Below are positions 1 through 11,219 of a DNA stretch of 64,000 nucleotides, piece after piece. The position numbers and the translations under genes are program-made. The stretch's first letter is position 1, and each line of letters opens with the position of its first letter. Below the pieces are notes generated by a model that did not search any database, had not been told where the DNA came from, and saw only the letters and a program-made list of their open reading frames with translations. This stretch comes from Nemopilema nomurai (Eukaryota > Cnidaria > Scyphozoa > Rhizostomeae > Rhizostomatidae). The DNA lies in NCBI GenBank assembly GCA_003864495.1, contig ML133386.1, forward strand, positions 1,480,943-1,544,942. Direction: 5' to 3'.

Positions 1-1290
1 ATATCAAATATGCTTATTTCTTACAGGGATGTGATATTTCAAGGTAAAGAAACTCTCCAAATTACAGTTTGATATTTCTTTCCATCCCAAAGCGAGAGCG
101 CTCTCAAATTTTGCAAAAATCAAAGTACAATATGCTTCTGTATCATTCATTTATCAAGTTCAATTATTAATAATGGCAGAAATATAAATTAAGAAAGAAT
201 GGAAAATTTTGTAAAAACAATACTCTGAACATAAAATCTCCAGTGCATATTTTTGCATATTTAATGCATATGATGCTGAAAATATTTAATTTTTAGAGAT
301 TGTAATAGCTAGGAGTTGTTGCAATGGCCAAAATATAAATAAAAATAAGTTTCTGATAGCTCTCAACTTGCCCAACTAAACGTTGTGCCTGCACTTCTAT
401 TTTAACATAAACTATATGTTGACAAAGAATTATCAAATGTGTTTTTTCTTTGCAAAAAGCATAACTGCTTGGAGCTTGACATAAGTTTTGAATTTGCATC
501 TGCTACAAAGCTGGAATGCTTTGGAAAATACTTCACGAAGGTAATAACTGTAAATGCATTGAAGGTTCATTTTGAAGCTGCCCCCTAGTTCTTCTGGAAT
601 AACAAATGAATTTGCTTTATTGACTTCTGGAACTAGCCAGGCCAATAGCACCTTGCTTGTTTTTTGTTGGTTTGAAGCAAGCCAGCAACATGCTATCACC
701 TGCAAGCCTGGTCACACCTTCTTTTAGCATTAGCAAGGTCTTTAGACCCCGCTTACACTGCTACAAATCACTTTTAATATGGATCAAGAGATCAAGGGTT
801 ACAATTACACTGTATGGGGTCACTGTAGTGTCTAATGTTGTAGATGTGAGATTGTACAACTTCCAAATTTCTCCTGGTGAGCCCTGCAAAAGGTGCAGTG
901 GTTGTCTCCTGTAATTCATTCACTTAGTTTGCAAATTACTTTTTACCAAAAATCAACTTCTAGCCCACCAAACATAAATATATTCCCATTAATTTTTCAG
1001 CTTATTTGCAAATTACAGCTCATAGGATGCCATGCATTGTCAATATTGATATTATTATTTTTACATTCACTGTTAAAGACCTCTCTCACAATTTAAAAGA
1101 AAAAGCCAAATTGCTGGTTGCTGCCTTCAGATTCTTAATGGGCCTGGCTTTTCTTTTCAAATACAAGAATATCTGCCAGCTGCAAAATTTTATTCCACTC
1201 AGAAGTTGTAGTTTGTCAATGTCCAGCTCAAATTCCCACATAGAATCAGAGTCAGAAAAAGTGGAAGAATCAATATAAAAAACTGTGGGT
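1..1290. other. AT-rich stretch without a supported gene
   Basis: The stretch is AT-rich. Short open frames up to about 90 codons occur on both strands, but none has recognisable motifs or paired splice sites. It flanks the hAT-like fragment and may be older transposon-derived DNA. I see nothing I can annotate. Confidence 0.5.
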
Positions 1291-1578
1291 TCAAGTTGGT
1301 TTTTTTTTGCTGCACAAAGCTTCCTGTGTATCATTCTCTACAAAATCAAGCCGCATGTTTCGTAATTTCTCCACATAAATTTGAACTGCATGAAATAAAA
1401 TTTCTATTCTTTCCTCTGTTGACCAGACCTTGTCTTTTCCTTTGATCAGCATCAAATCTTCCATGGTTGCATGTGAAATTCTTAATCTGCGGTCGCTCAG
1501 CAGAAGCGTGAGTAAACTGAACACCCTTTCTACAGTAGAATTTGTGCCAGCAATGCGTGTCAACAATTCCTCAAACAT
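1291..1578 (-). mobile_element. hAT-superfamily transposase fragment (C-terminal dimerisation region)
   Basis: A 95-codon open frame on the minus strand contains the segment NSTVERVFSLL, followed by DRRLRIS and an amphipathic helix with MEDLMLIKG. This resembles the C-terminal dimerisation domain of hAT transposases and of ZBED/ZMYM-type domesticated relatives, where a Ser-x-x-x-Glu-Arg-x-Phe-Ser motif precedes a helix that packs the dimer. The N-terminal BED finger and the RNase-H-like catalytic part are not visible nearby. On the upstream side another short frame (1600-1794) has no clear homology. The frame is intact, but with only the last domain present it is most simply a decayed copy. 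A domesticated exon is less likely. The family assignment is from motif recognition only. Confidence 0.5.
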
Positions 1579-2034
1579 AGGTTAGGAAACTTGTCTTTCC
1601 TAAAGGTCAGAACTTTTTGCCAGATAACTTTCTGTTTCTTCTAAAAACTGTCCCACCTGATGGCTTGCAAATTTGGTGAATTTTTTCCACTTGATGATAT
1701 ATAAAATATATTCAAGAGGTGTTTGCTTTAACTTGGCAATAACAATTTCCACAAAAGAGGAATTGAAAGAAGCAACAGTATATTTAGATATCAATTGATT
1801 TCAAATCTGCAAGGCTCTTTGTATACTAATCAACAAGGAGCGTGATTTAAAGGGTGCTTATAAACCAGGCCTTTAATTGTGTGCCTTAAACAGATAGACC
1901 TGTGAAAGGTGCACCAGCACTTTACCCTTTCCTCACTATATTTCCCTATTCCGGAAGTGCCTCTAACACTGAATTCCCTGGCCTAAATACAACATTTTCT
2001 TACATTATTTTCAACCAAACTAGGAACTTTACTA

Positions 2035-2512
2035 GGAATGGATTCTTATCTGCTCATATTTCCCGTCTTTCTTGGTGTTTCTGGTCACAGGCTCACCAGC
2101 TAGAGAATTGCAAATGGCACTCAGGAAATAAACAGGCTTTGTGTCTTTCCAAATCAAGGCAATAAACCCTTTCCAAATCAATGCTTGCAAATTTTCTCTC
2201 CCCTCTTTCCATTTTTTTAATTTTGTTACCCAGCAGTTGATGGGGGTAATATCGTCTGTTGGACTGTATTGTTCCACAGGCTAAAATTCCTTGCTTTTCC
2301 AAGTAAAGGAGCAGTGGTACACAGGTATAGAAATAATCCATGTACAAATGGTGGCCGCGATGGGTTAGTTCTTTCAAAAGGTTTACAACAACCATGTCGG
2401 TTTTCCCCAAGTCGCCAACATCACCATCACTATCAACATCACATGCAAAAGACCTAACATTCAATTGGTTTAAAGGTTGGACTATATAATGGTATATAAC
2501 AAAGGTAGCCAT
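2035..2512 (-). pseudogene. piggyBac-like transposase remnant, frameshifted
   Basis: The minus-strand frame at 2093-2512 carries features of the piggyBac (DDE_Tnp_1_7) catalytic domain: DMVVVNLLKEL, then HHLYMDYFYT (the block around the second catalytic Asp), then GILACGTIQSNRR. Near 2200 the homology moves to another frame (2035-2277), which carries WKDTKPVYFLS, the block around the WxDxKxV motif of the family. The copy is therefore broken by at least one frameshift. Within it a 12-bp unit (TTTCCAAATCAA on the plus strand) occurs twice, 24 bp apart, duplicating eight codons. The N-terminal half and the C-terminal Cys-rich finger are not recognisable, and I did not find terminal inverted repeats or TTAA target sites bounding it. 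It is almost certainly a dead element. Confidence 0.75.
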
Positions 2513-3438
2513 GGCAATCTATTCTACACATAAACAACAATCAAAACTATGTCATAAGAAATTGATGCCAAAGCCGCTAAAGAGGCTTATTGTGTTCACA
2601 GGGTGACAAGGTAAAGTCTCTAAAGAGGCTCTTCATGAGGAAAGGGTTTCCAAAAGAAAATACATATTTTATGTTTTGTTATTTTGAAATGCTAGCTAAA
2701 GCTTCACATTAAAGATACCTTATGGCGAATAAATGCAGCACTATATTATGTGGGTGAAAGGGAATTCAACTTCCACTGCATCATGATAGAATCCATGGAA
2801 AGCTCACACCAGATATAAGCCAATAAACTATAAGAAACAGTGGGAAATTGTCACTCCACTCCTGATATTTCCGCCATAAGCTACATTGATTCCACACTGG
2901 CCACTGCAACATTCACCACTGTGAACTTATCTTGCTTAAGGACAAAAGGGACTGCCTCCAAACCACAACCCTCTTAATTTACAGGCCGACAAAACACTTT
3001 AACTGTTTCCAGTAAATATTGTATTTTTATCTACATCTTAAAAGGTTACTTTGGTATTCATTAAATATGCTAAATTTGGATTCAGCGACTGCAATTTCGC
3101 TCACATTGTGATATACTAATAGTCGTTTCATCCTAACATTTGCCAGTCAGGAACGGAGCAAAAATACTCAAATGTATACTCTATCTATCTTAGGCAGCAA
3201 ATGCTTTTTGCCTTGCTGAGCATTATTGCTGAGGCTCTTATATCATTACTAGATAGATAAATTGCGCCGGAGGTCGGTACTTATCACAAGTGCACTTATG
3301 CACACCCAGGTAATTGCTTGTGCACTCCCGAGATCTCGTCAAAAACTGCCATGAAATCCAGACCGGGTCGGTAGACGTTGTTAACGGTTAAATGCATGGC
3401 AACATTTAAACATTATTGAGACGGAAAAATGATCTTAC
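2513..3438. other. Intergenic stretch, no firm gene
   Basis: I see no long open frame. A minus-strand block at 2881-2972 could be a terminal exon: it has an AG acceptor, about 30 open codons with LKQDKFTVVNVAVASV, then a stop. I could not join it in phase to the first exon at 3439-3509, so it is only a possibility. Confidence 0.3.
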
Positions 3439-3509
3439 CAGGGTTTCCCAAGTCTGACAAGCTGTCTACTTTGGTCCATCAGCTCCGTAATCATATTTTT
3501 GGTTGACAT
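3439..3509 (-). CDS. Possible first coding exon of a divergent, unidentified gene
   Basis: On the minus strand an ATG at 3509 opens 23 codons plus two bases and ends at a strong donor (CTG|GTAAGA). The peptide begins MSTKNMITELMDQSRQLVRL, which looks like a soluble amphipathic N-terminus. It lies about 195 bp from the RPP14-like start codon and points the other way, which would fit a bidirectional promoter. I do not recognise the protein, and the following exons were not joined convincingly. The exon call rests on the donor, codon quality and position only. Confidence 0.35.
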
Positions 3510-3704
3510 GACTAGAACTAAACGTTCAAGGAACGAACAGCTAACGGTCCTTCTCCTTCCACTTCTTTTCGTTTTAGGCCGAGAGACTCACTCTCTTTAG
3601 AGGCCTGGTGCTGACTTTGTCCTCTAGCCTCGCTTTGCGACCGGTTGTTTCCTAGAATAATAAATATGGTTACCTGAAATCGCCATGTGGCTAGAAATTT
3701 GATC
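3510..3704. promoter_or_regulatory. Putative bidirectional promoter interval
   Basis: This 195-bp interval separates the start codon of the RPP14-like gene from the divergent exon-like ORF on the minus strand. No TATA box is evident on either strand. Its role is inferred only from the head-to-head layout. Confidence 0.3.
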
Positions 3705-5475
3705 ATGAAACCAAAAAAAGTGCCCGAGAGAAAAAAGAGAAAAAACAGATTATGCTCTCTTTCAATAAAATTGTAAGTTTAGAATAATACATTATAAAAC
3801 GTATCGCTCAAGATTAAAGAAGTTCTTTTTAAATGAATGTACCTCGGAGACCAGGCGGTGAGAATTTGAAGTGCGATCGAAATCTTGAGTCTTGTTCCTA
3901 GTATAGGGAAAGAAGTTGTCACCTTCAATTTGCACCAGTTTTCATGGCAGCAGGTTGGACCATTAACTGATTCGCATTTATTTCAAACCAAAGTGTAACA
4001 GGTTAATATTCCCAGTGAACCAAGTATGTGGATTCGTAAGTTGATAAATGGCATAAGGAAACAATTTTAACCCAGGGAACCAGGCTAACCAAAGATTATA
4101 GTCCTATCTGGGTCAACTTTAGTAGTTCAACAACTTCAATATGTTTTTATTCAATTTAGAGAACTGGAAGATGAAAATGGACATGATATAACTAGTGATT
4201 TGTTTGCTTATATCATACAAGCAGCCATCAAATCACTCCATGGTCAGGTACCGTTGATTTATTTAGCTCTAACCAGCTTTCAAGCTGTATATTCAATTAT
4301 TTTCCTGACTTAAGCATACTGAGAACATACTCAAGATGAGCCAATCATCTGTTGCACCTTCAACTGACATGCAGTTTATGTGCTTATTAGTAATAGTTTG
4401 TAAGTATTATCGCTATCTACTAGCTTTCATAATTTTTCCTTTCATAGATCATTAAAATAGCTACAATACTTATGCTTTTGTCTAATTACTTTTTGCCCAT
4501 GTCAATCACTTGACTGCAAGAAATTTTGCAAGGTATAGAAAATAGAAAGTATTTTGTATATTTTAGTCTACTCATGAGTCAAAAAAAATTTCAAAATATT
4601 TGAATTTGTTATTTTATTCTTCTTACTAATAGGTGTCTCCTTTTTAACCAACGTTTTTAATGTTGTGGTTTGCAGCAAATCAAGATGGTGTTTGCTTCTA
4701 GGTTGGTGCAGCTGTTCAATTACACATCCAAGACTTTGACGATGAAGCCCTTGAAGCAACTGTTCTTTGTCCAGAAGAGTAAGAAGTCCTTATTTTTTAA
4801 CTTTTAGGCTTAATTTGGTGGATTTAAGCTTCAATCCTATTACTAAAAAAGTAGAGTATTCTTGTTGTGCTAAGTGGCTGTACTTTCAGGCTGCTATTTG
4901 TACAAGTAGGAAAGCTAAAATCTGTTTTGGCAAATATGGGCCTATTTGTTTGCTGCCAATATTTCAGTTTTTTATTTTAGAAAATTCTTATTTTGTAAAA
5001 ATTATCCAGTTCAACAATTCATGTCCTCGTGCTGTCAACAGGAGGTAAGGGCTTTTATTAAATATAGATTATTCTTTACATCTCTATCAAGCTACTTTCT
5101 TGTTTTTGTTAAAGATCACTTGCTAAAGTGTGGAGTGCATTGACACTACATGGACACCATGATGGTAAACGATGTGCATTTGTAGTAAAAAAGGTATGGG
5201 ACTTCATTGATTTAAAAATCTTCATTTGGTTGATCATTTCAATTTTCATCACTTGAAACAGTGTGTGAAGCCATTTATCAATTTTCCATTCCAAAGAAAT
5301 GAATGAAACACGAAAGCCAACCTAATATTGTTTCATTACGGACTTTATCTTTTATGCCCACTAATTTATTCCTTATGCTACTACTTGATGGCACTACATT
5401 TTCCTGAAAAGATGTTTTTTGTTCATTATTTTTCTATCCCAGGTTACTCCTGAGTGGAATACAACTGCTGATTAA
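3705..5475 (+). CDS. RPP14: RPP14-like subunit of RNase P/MRP, five exons
   Basis: RPP14 is a small nuclear protein subunit of RNase P and MRP, which process precursor tRNA and rRNA. Exons were joined by hand at 3705-3772, 4160-4247, 4702-4778, 5115-5193 and 5443-5475. All borders are GT/AG and all phases agree, giving about 114 aa; the human protein is 124 aa. The start is very basic (MKPKKVPERKKRK) and runs into a beta strand (SLSIKLELED). It is followed by an Asp/Glu-rich helix segment with YIIQAAIKSLHG, then GAAVQLHIQDF, then the diagnostic KVWSALTLHG and GKRCAFVVKK, which correspond to the conserved Leu-Trp-Ser-Ser-Leu-Thr and Lys-Lys-Cys-Ala-Phe blocks of RPP14/POP5-type proteins. The short tail ends TPEWNTTAD. 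An ATTAAA at 5678-5683 could serve polyadenylation. POP5 is the main alternative. Exon 1 is the least certain part. Confidence 0.8.
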
Positions 5476-8400
5476 TGAATAATTTTCTGAGTAGCGAACT
5501 TCTTGGACATATGCACACCAATCATATTTTTGTATTTGCCTGCTACATCATTCTAGATATTATTGTTTTCTCAGCCGTTGTTGAAATTCTGTATTATTGT
5601 AAAGTTGACATTTGACAACAGCATAAAGCTTTTACCAATGGACTGAAATATTAATTTTTGTATTCTATTATGGCACATTAAAATTAAGATTTGTTTTCTT
5701 TGACTAAGAAATTAGAGACAGCAAAAGATGTTGGAAGCGACTGTTTTTCTTTGTTGGGCCAGACACATTTAAGGAAAATTGACAAGGGACCTACTTGCAG
5801 CCTATTAGTTGTGTGCTTTTCTCAAAGTTGTTGTGTATATGTGTGGTGTTGTCCTTTGTTTTGTTATCATTTGAGGATTGCGTATTGGAAGAGAGATGGG
5901 TTTTCTTATGTATTTGCCTCGTGTTTTCGTCGACCTTATGAAGCCTTTGTTGTGAGCCCCCAAGGGAGCCCATAGAAAATACCCAAATTCCAAACTAGTG
6001 ACAACGCTATTGGGATGTCTTTCTCGATTCGCTGAAAACTGTAGAAGAGTGCAAAAATCCGTTTTTAAGATAATGTTGGTTTCGCAGATGGCCAGACTCA
6101 CAACTTGATATACCAAAACAAAGCAGGCCTGGTTTGAAAATTCTTCCACGTAATTTGTCCCCAACCCTTCCTACTCCTCTGCGAGCGCAGTTGCCTTTGA
6201 ATCAAACAGTCTTTCTGTGAAATGTAGTTTACTTTTCTATCTAGTTGATGGACGAGGGCCTAATACAATTTGCTTTTCAATGTCATATTTGCGGCACTTC
6301 AGCATAAAGAAAGTCGTCCCATAAGTTACTTTAATGTGACGGTAACTGTTCGATAACAGTATTAGGTTTTTATTCCCTTTTAGCCAATATTAGTTTTTGA
6401 ATTTGAAATGCGCTGTTATGCTTCAACTTTTATGGCGTGTAGAACGGGTTCAGAAGCATAAATGCAATGTATGAAAGTGTGACAAATAATTTTCTAATGC
6501 TATTGAATGCATTTTCCCTTTAAGAAATATTAACGGTTTTTTATAGATATGTAGACAACTTGGCGCATGGAAGTTTTCCGGAGTGTCCAATTGATAATTG
6601 AAATCAAAACAAAGGAATCTTCATATTCTTGCATCATTTTGATACTGACTACCTTCCAAAAAGGTGGCAAGCTGATTTAAGAAATAAGATCGGTAAAGGT
6701 GGGAAAGGCAATATCAATATGTTCTCCGCGTGCCAATTTGTTAATTTTCTGACACCTTGAAGCCAAGAGCTGGAAATCCAGTCATGTGAGCTGAAGTAAG
6801 TACTTCACCAATGGAATCTAAATTTAATCAAAAATTACAGATTATGCTACCCAAATTATTTCACTTCATCAAGAGAATAATTTGCCTTCATACGATCTGA
6901 AATTCTATATGTGGTAAGAAAATACATTAGCACCAAATTATTCAAGGGACAGTAGCCACTTCTGACTTTGTTTTGCTGGATGATGTCTATGCTGTTTATT
7001 CGCTGATCACTTTTAGTCGCAATTACTTGCACATGCTCTCTACTTTTTGACAAAAGAAAGGGAAAATTTCACCTAGCTAATGCAATGAATGAGAAATGGA
7101 AAAACGCAACTCTTTCCTGGGTTATCCTAATAAGGTTCTTGTCAGATGAGTTTGCAAGGAAGTGCACCAAATGAGTTGTTTTATGTGAAACACAAAAGTC
7201 ATACGTCAGCTTAATCGCGTGCTGTATCTATGATTAGTCATCATGCTGTTGCTAGGTAATCTCGCTGTTCCTCTTGGCTTAGGCCCGGGCCAAATCTATC
7301 CTTCGGTTTTGGGTGTGGCATTAGCTGGGTGGCAATGGTGACCCCACCCTGCGTTTAGGCCACCTCTGAAGCTAGTACAGTTTTCCTGTAATGGAAACTT
7401 ACACGATAAAAACGACAGCTACATTAATAGACGACTAAACTTTTCCATTGTTGTTGTTTACCGAATTCTGACTTTTTTGTGTCTGACTTTTTTTGCAAAA
7501 AACATGAAATTAGTCCTCACAGAGAGGGATGTTACCTTGGTGAAGGGGGAATATTAACTTCCAAGGAAAATTGCATTGATCTATATTTATAAAGACTCAG
7601 ACACTCAGATTCAAGTTGCTATTTACGAACTGGAAGCGTTGGTACGTAGCAACAGATTAGTCTAGCAGATTATGGAGAAAAGGAAAAATTATATTCCTAA
7701 TCTTCACCGAAACTGCTTTATGATACCTCAAGACTGCTATCTCAAGGCTGAAAATTCTAGGTGACCCCTTACTCTTTCTCTCTCTTTCTGAAAAGCCTCC
7801 AATGAGACCTCGGGCGCTTCAGAGAGAGATTGCTGTACTTTTTGTACCGTACAGAGAGGAGCTGCGTAGGAGCACCACATAAGCCTGCTGATTGGCTGGA
7901 AATATTTGTTCGCATGTGTTCCTCGTGAACTTTGGTTTGTTATTGTCCGAGTTTCCCAGGAAGTTCTGCACGATCGTCCAGGAAGAAGAAAAACGTCATT
8001 AAATTTCTTTAGCAACAAAGGTAGATTCTATGATATGTAATTGTTTTGACTTTGCTGTCTTAAAACTGCCTTTAATTAAACTGATTTTGTAATTGTTGGT
8101 GACATTGTTCAAAAGTTTGAGAAGCGGTAATGGTCTGTTTGACTCCAGCGAGAAGTCAAGGTCGGTCTCCTGTTGTGTTAACAAAAAATAAAAAGATTTA
8201 AATATTTTGAACAAAGACAGATTTATCTACACTCTTAAGGGTAAAGAGATTAATTTAACTCACTGAAATTTAAAAATTTAAAAGCAGTCGTAGAAAAGAA
8301 TAGTCCCATTCTACAACCACATAAGCAGGCTGATACTACAACATTGCACACAAGTCAGATTTTATAACAAAATGGCCTAAACACAACCTTAGTTATACCA

Positions 8401-9633
8401 TTGTGCATTCACTTAAAAATGTTTTCCAATTCCAACTGCATACCTTTGCTGTTCATTATGTTTACTTTGGGAAGTGTTGGTCACTTATAGTATGAGGTAG
8501 CCCTCTTTGAAGAATTCTATCCTATCATGATGTGCATCTATCGCAGATATCCATCAGTATGAAGTGCCACCTTCCTGAAGAAGAGTATGCCAAGCATGAT
8601 CGGCACACAGCCCAAATACCTTTCCAAGCTCTTATCATTGCCAGATCAAGGTCTACAGCAACAGGGACTGGAATTGGTTCCAGTATAAACAAAGAGGTCA
8701 CTTTAAAGGGATTGCCAAGCATCAAAACTATGAGTGAATTCAAAAGCCTCCATCTCTTTTAGCTGCTTCAGTTCACAATCACAGCCATCAATAATGTTCC
8801 TGATCTTTAATCTACTAATCATTGACCTTGAAATATATACCCACATGAACCATGCAAGTCACTTCTTTTCTAGATTTTTCTGGACAATTTTGGAAATTTT
8901 TTACTTTCAATGCTTTTTTGAAGTTTTAATAGTAATTGTTATGTTGCTGTTTTGAAGCAATTTTTAATGCATGCCAATGCTTATCTTACTTTATTGTAAA
9001 ACCATTAATCACAGATAATTGGTGTATATTTGTATGCATGTTAGCTTATTTTAATTCCATTTAGAAATTTATTGTCTTTTATATAGTTTAACAATAAGAA
9101 GATCAGTAAATATACTAAAATTTGCAATTTGCTCCAATGTCACCTTCAACTTAGAGATTTCACATTAGTAGGGAAAGACTCTTGGGGGACGGGTGGTGGT
9201 GATGCAAAGGAAGAAATTTGCTCTCAGGGGTGGACGAGCAATAGACTTTTGATTGAAAACAAGGAAGGGTGGTATTTAGCATAGTTTCCTCAAAAAAGTT
9301 TATCATCAAGGCATGACTGTCTTAAAGGGTGAGAGCTGCAAAATTCCCAGTGAGGATGAGGTGAAAATGCAATAATAATAATAACACATGTGAATGCTGA
9401 AATGATCTGTTGTGCAAGATTCAAGGTCCCTAACCATAGGCAACTTGAAGACATAAATTGAATTGCATTAAAGCAACTTAATGCAAATAACAGCTCACTG
9501 CATCATGAAACTTATGAGTAACCTAAAGATTAGGTATAGTCAAAGCAGTTTGTGGCAAAAAGGGTTCAAGAAGGGCTGCTATTTTTTACTCTTTACTTTT
9601 AACAGGAAATTTGCACTAGTAAATAAAACTAAC
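5476..9633. other. Gene-free stretch after RPP14
   Basis: The stretch is AT-rich. Several open frames of 60-120 codons (for example minus 5805-6164) lack motifs, have low-complexity composition and overlap frames on the other strand, so I read them as chance. A minus-strand segment near 8525-8743 has a protein-like run (PVAVDLDLAMIRAWK) ending at a GTATTT donor. It could be a distal exon of the unnamed gene upstream of it on the minus strand, but I cannot connect it. Confidence 0.4.
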
Positions 9634-9813
9634 CTCTCTGTTCTTCAGTTGTTTTCTCTACGAGGATGTAGTCTTTTTGGTGTATGAAAGTTATGAGAAA
9701 CCAAGTGGATGTGGTTGTGTGCTGCGGTTGATTCCAGAAAAAATATGGGACTGGGAACTGGGGCTTTATGTAGTTTGGGTACTTAAGCTGGAACTTTAAC
9801 TGGGGACCCAACT
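9634..9813 (-). CDS. Probable coding exon of an unidentified minus-strand gene
   Basis: The block is bounded by an acceptor (TTTTGCAG) at 9814 and a donor (GTTAGT) at 9633. It reads 59 codons without a stop, including GPQLKFQLKYPNYIKP and FPVPYFFWNQPQHTTTSTW, a composition rich in aromatics and proline that looks like folded protein. It enters with two bases and leaves with one. It joins in phase to the exon-like block ending at 10129: the split codon is G|AG, giving ...WHAILD-ELGPQ. I do not recognise the family. The downstream terminal exon was not found with confidence. Confidence 0.45.
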
Positions 9814-10128
9814 CTGCAAAAGACACAAAACAAAATTAGTGCTTAATTTTTATGACAATAAATTGCGAAAAATCTAGCCAATCATGCTTCTATTACTAAT
9901 AGCTTTCCGAAACAGGTATTGGGCAAATACTGGTGTCCAACTATTTTTACTCTACGAAGCGTGTTTGTGGTTTTCTAAAGGTAAAAAATGGTTACATCTT
10001 AATTTTGTGCATAGATTAATTTTCCCACGATTTCGATCTTGTAAAGCATGTAACATGTTGCAGGCCAAGACATAGCCTTGCAAAAGACAACTAAAACTGC
10101 CAAAGACCAATTTCACTAAAGACTCACC

Positions 10129-10372
10129 GTCAAGGATAGCATGCCAGTTCTGGAGCTGGCGAGTTATGCTTGAGGGGGCACCAACCATCACATTGGATAT
10201 TTCTTTGGAGTACCACGCCCTCAGCCCGTTTGCCACACCCTTCCAGCTCCTATAATTTGTATTTGAAGCTTTCAAAATACTCTCGAAGGCAAAAGTTTAG
10301 CAGTTTCTCAAAGCCATATCCATCGTATCCACCGCATTCCATGGTAACTGAATATAATTCTCTCATCAACTC
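10129..10372 (-). CDS. Exon-like block(s) of the same unidentified gene, frame unresolved
   Basis: After an acceptor (TGTGTCTAG) the first 120 bases are open in one frame with MRELYSVTMECGGYDGYGF and KLLNFCLREYF. The last 150 bases are open in another frame with WKGVANGLRAWYSKEISNVM and ITRQLQNWHAILD, ending at the donor GTGAGTC. Both halves look protein-like, and the frame changes near a TTTT run. Either a very short intron lies between them or one base is extra. The second half joins in phase to the exon at 9634-9813. The function is unknown, and this could also be a decayed gene or transposon. Confidence 0.4.
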
Positions 10373-11109
10373 CTAGACACAAGAGCTACGTAAATTATAG
10401 CCATAAAGCCATAAAGTTCCGAATGGCTGTAGCAAAAAGCATAGTATAGTCAAGGTATAGCAAAAAGCTAGAGATCGATCAATTTTTCAGGTTGCCCTCG
10501 GTTTTGATCTCCACTGATTAAAAAAGTCATCGAAGGTTATGTTCTCAATAAAATATCGCACCCAGAGACAAGGTGTTTCGTGTTAATCCTGATTACATTC
10601 AAATTGCTTGTGTGGAAATCCAGCCTGAAAGTTAAAATTTTCGATGGGGCACAGGCTTGATTTCTGACATGTTGAGAGGGGCACGACCCCACTTTAGGAT
10701 CTCCTCAGCTCAGGGCCTGTAGCATGCCTTTTTGATGAATGGATTTAGGGGAATGGTGTAGCTCGCAAGACTAACGCGAAGGGTTCTGAGTTTTCCACGA
10801 GGATATGGGTAGAAGCTGTTTTTAATTACAAGATATCAATGGGGTAGACCTAGGGCTTTTGGCTTACAGCGAACTTTGTTAATAAGCCTGTTTCTTGCCA
10901 TCATCGTTTTGGAGTTTTAGTATTGACAATATCACCAGCAAAGTTCAATCTTATTGCTTTTGAGTCTTTTTTAGATTTGGCCACTTATAAAGCTAAAATT
11001 AAAAAGCATTTACGAAATCTTTAGTAAGAAGAATTCACAAATACAGGTAGTTGATTTCTTATTAAACTGCTTAACAACTTGTAGTTCTACTAACCTTCAG
11101 CTCTGTTAC

Positions 11110-11219
11110 CTGTATGGCAGTCTTCCAACAGTTTTTCTCTCATTCCTAATTCAAGCCAATTGTGCTTTTCTCTTTTGACGATTCCATTGCTATCGACATA
11201 ACTCAAAAAACCAAAGTAG
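11110..11219 (-). CDS. Probable coding exon of an unidentified minus-strand gene
   Basis: A polypyrimidine acceptor (GCTTTTTTCAG) precedes and a GTAACA donor follows. Only one frame is open: 36 codons with YFGFLSYVDSNGIVKREKHN and WLELGMREKLLEDCHT. Composition and charge pattern are typical of a conserved globular segment. It leaves one base, which does not match the best frame of the block at 10129-10372, so either another exon lies between or the gene model is wrong. A hydrophobic open frame just upstream (11269-11511, minus) with two apolar runs may be a preceding exon. I do not recognise the family. Confidence 0.45.

Noticed and set aside
433..705. 90-codon minus-strand frame
   Set aside because: Cys/Lys-rich with no recognisable domain or splice context; could be old transposon DNA, not supportable as a gene.
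5805..6164. 119-codon minus-strand frame
   Set aside because: No domain, no credible splice sites, mixed low-complexity composition; likely chance.
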